This document shows, piece after piece, positions 62,622 through 64,000 of a DNA stretch of 64,000 bases (position 1 is its first letter; each line of letters starts with the position of its first letter). The stretch lies in NCBI GenBank assembly GCA_041397845.1, contig JAWKVW010000003.1, positions 62,001-126,000 on the forward strand, written 5' to 3'. The DNA comes from JAKPQE01 sp041397845 (lineage in GTDB: Bacteria; Pseudomonadota; Alphaproteobacteria; Rhizobiales; JAKPQE01). A program made the position numbers and the translations under genes. The notes below the pieces were generated by a model. That model did no database searches. It had not been told where the DNA came from and was given only the letters and a program-made list of their open reading frames with translations.

Positions 62622-63104
62622 TCATTCGCGATGATAGGGGTGGCCGGCGAGAATGGTCACGGCCCGATAGAGCTGCTCGACCAGCATAAGACGCACGAAC
62701 TGATGGGGAAAGGTCATCGGGCCGAAGGACAGGACAAGGTCGGCGCGGTCGCGCAGGCTTTCGTCATGGCCGTCGGCGCCGCCGATGAGAAAGGCCGTGT
62801 CGGCGATGCCGTCGTCGCGGAAGCGCTCGAGGACGCCGGCGAAGGTCGCGCTCGAGACGGCCTTGCCGCGCTCGTCGAGGGCGATGAGGCGGCCGGCGCC
62901 TTCGGCGGCGCCGAGCAGCATGTCGGTCTCGGCCTTGCGGCGGTCCTCCATGCGGTCGGCGCGGGCCTCGGCGAATTCGCGGATCGCGACCGGACCCAGC
63001 GCCACGGCTCGGCCGGCCTTGTCGATGCGATCGACATAGCGTTCGACGAGCTGGCGCTCGGGGCCGGCCTTGAGGCGTCCGACGGCTGCGATGGTCAAGC
63101 GCAT
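62622..63104 (-). CDS. rlmH: 23S rRNA (pseudouridine(1915)-N3)-methyltransferase RlmH
   Basis: A 160-residue SPOUT methyltransferase that methylates pseudouridine 1915 in helix 69 of 23S rRNA. The SAM-binding knot is FLIGGADGHDESLRDRADLV (about 103-122) and the C-terminus LMLVEQLYRAVTILAGHPYH RE fits the RlmH ending. The start MRLTIAAVGRLKAGPE is typical. It lies downstream of rsfS, 67 bp away, a conserved order nadD-rsfS-rlmH. Confidence 0.95.
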   Translation of the reverse strand: MRLTIAAVGRLKAGPERQLVERYVDRIDKAGRAVALGPVAIREFAEARADRMEDRRKAETDMLLGAAEGAGRLIALDERGKAVSSATFAGVLERFRDDGIADTAFLIGGADGHDESLRDRADLVLSFGPMTFPHQFVRLMLVEQLYRAVTILAGHPYHRE

Positions 63105-63171
63105 CGGCGCCGTTCCGTTCCTTGTCTTGTCAGGGCCTTGCAGGGTCTTGCCGGGCGGTCAGCGACCGGCG

Positions 63172-63576
63172 TCAGGCATGCCCGACATCGGCCGGCCGGT
63201 CGGCGGACCACATCTTCTCGATGTTGTAGAAGCTGCGGACCTCGGGCCGGAAGAGATGGACGATGATGTCGCCGGCGTCGACGAGCACCCAGTCGCAATG
63301 CGGCAGGCCCTCGACGCGGGCATTGCCGAAGCCGGCGTCCTTCAGGGCGGTCAGCAGGTGATCGGCAACGGCACCGACGTGCCGGTGCGAGCGGCCGGAG
63401 GCCACCACCATGTAATCGCCGATCGTCGTCTTGCCGTTGAGGTCAATGGTGACGATGTCCTCGGCTTTCGAGCCGTCAAGGCTTTCAAGGACAGTCGCAA
63501 GGGCTTCGGCCGGGTCGTTCTTTTCGGCTGCGGCCAGCGGGGCACGGGGAAGCGAGCCCTCGGTCTCAATCGTCAT
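63172..63576 (-). CDS. rsfS: Ribosome silencing factor RsfS
   Basis: A 134-residue protein of the Iojap/RsfS family that binds L14 and prevents subunit joining when nutrients run out. It has KAEDIVTIDLNGKTTIGDYM, VVASGRSHRHVGAVADHL and the ending WVLVDAGDIIVHLFRPEVRS FYNIE. The first 30 residues are a variable tail. It sits between nadD and rlmH, as typical. Confidence 0.94.
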   Translation of the reverse strand: MTIETEGSLPRAPLAAAEKNDPAEALATVLESLDGSKAEDIVTIDLNGKTTIGDYMVVASGRSHRHVGAVADHLLTALKDAGFGNARVEGLPHCDWVLVDAGDIIVHLFRPEVRSFYNIEKMWSADRPADVGHA

Positions 63577-63705
63577 CGTCAGGGGAGTTTCCTCTCGCCA
63601 TCTTGAATTTCCCGATAGCCGGACCCTCCGGCACGGGATGTCGGCGGCGCCGACGGCCTAAAATAAGGGGTTCCGGGTGAAAGTTTCAAGAACGCCCTTG
63701 GCGGA

Positions 63706-64000
63706 TTACTTCGCCGATGCTGCGGCGGCGCGCAACTGTGTTGACGAAAGATCGACGCGCGGGCCGGTGAGAAAGGTCCAGGCGGGCGGCTTGAGGCGCG
63801 GCAGCCGGGCGGCCTCGCGCTCGTCGAGACGGTAGCGGGCGAGAGTCGTCGGGGCCGGTGCGGCAAGGGCGGAGAGGCCGGGTCCGGGGCGGTCGACGAC
63901 GATGAGCGGCACCATCGCGGCGATGTCGCGCCAGCGGCGCCAGCGGTGCAGCGAGGCAAGATTGTCGGCACCGATGAGGAAGACGAAGTCGACGCCGGCA
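63706..64000 (-). CDS. nadD: Nicotinate-nucleotide adenylyltransferase, N-terminus beyond window
   Basis: Only the C-terminal ~97 residues are inside the window; the start lies past the right edge. Visible are GVDFVFLIGADNLASLHRWR followed by RWRDIAAMVPLIVVDRPG, typical of NadD, and the C-terminal ATP motif DLSSTQLRAAAASAK. It adenylates nicotinate mononucleotide in NAD synthesis. It precedes rsfS by 129 bp on the same strand. Confidence 0.92.
   Translation of the reverse strand, partial: AGVDFVFLIGADNLASLHRWRRWRDIAAMVPLIVVDRPGPGLSALAAPAPTTLARYRLDEREAARLPRLKPPAWTFLTGPRVDLSSTQLRAAAASAK

Noticed and set aside
1..64000. CRISPR arrays, insertion sequences, prophage genes
   Set aside because: No spaced direct repeats, transposases or phage structural genes were recognised on either strand.

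Overview
The window is high-GC, densely coded chromosomal DNA that looks like an alphaproteobacterium of the order Hyphomicrobiales (Rhizobiales). The evidence is the gene content and arrangement: PhaR with PhaA/PhaB, a Mic60/mitofilin-type protein inside a hemC-hemD-mic60-hemY cluster, ribosomal protein L21 with a long helix-hairpin-helix tail, nadD-rsfS-rlmH, a stand-alone HNH endonuclease, and dispersed palindromes flanked by TAGAG/CTCTA of a kind often seen in these genomes. No genus is assigned. Almost everything is housekeeping or metabolic; there is no prophage, insertion sequence or CRISPR array.

Layout. 1-9.7 kb: 5'-part of priA (cut by the left edge), a transaldolase-type aldolase, the polyhydroxybutyrate set phaR/phaA-phaB, then a tight cluster dapF-mtaB-ftsY-yciB. 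9.8-14.5 kb: gpsA, a YciI-like protein, a FlxA-like hypothetical, a pyridoxal kinase, a CoA-ester lyase and two small exported proteins. 14.5-15.6 kb: one conspicuously AT-rich foreign-looking gene encoding a macro domain fused to a SEFIR (TIR-like) domain, inserted downstream of xerC; this is the best candidate for an undescribed (probably anti-phage) system. 15.6-18.1 kb: frameshifted xerC and ribosomal genes rplU-rpmA-rpmF, with rpmA using an ATT start. 18.3-22.3 kb: a spermidine/putrescine-type ABC transporter. 22.4-25.3 kb: a membrane-anchored FAD oxidoreductase divergent from a TetR regulator, with two GGTACC(N4)GGTACC operators between them. 25.3-29.6 kb: an mdeR-mdeA-mdeB-like methionine degradation cluster with a palindromic operator, then tRNA-Thr(CGT).

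29.9-34.5 kb: a small membrane protein with a gamma-glutamyltransferase-family enzyme, a hypothetical, and a PAS-degenerate GGDEF-EAL protein. 34.6-40.4 kb: hemC-hemD-mic60-hemY. 40.5-46.6 kb: tsaD, a penicillin-binding D,D-carboxypeptidase, a COG0523 metal GTPase, a long-chain acyl-CoA synthetase and a DUF924 protein. 46.6-52.8 kb: a chemoreceptor, a polysaccharide flippase with a GNAT partner, and an acyl-CoA synthetase. 53-59.3 kb: a CAP-domain lipoprotein, a large MscS channel and a proVWX-type glycine betaine transporter. 59.7-64 kb: YqaA, DsbB, HNH endonuclease, tRNA-Leu(CAA), ppa, rlmH, rsfS and the 3' part of nadD.

Five otherwise well-conserved genes (xerC, mdeA, mdeB, the carboxypeptidase and the acyl-CoA synthetase) each carry exactly one single-base frameshift, four of them in G, C or A runs. 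This pattern looks more like residual indel errors in a draft sequence than five independent gene losses, and it affects how each of those genes should be read.
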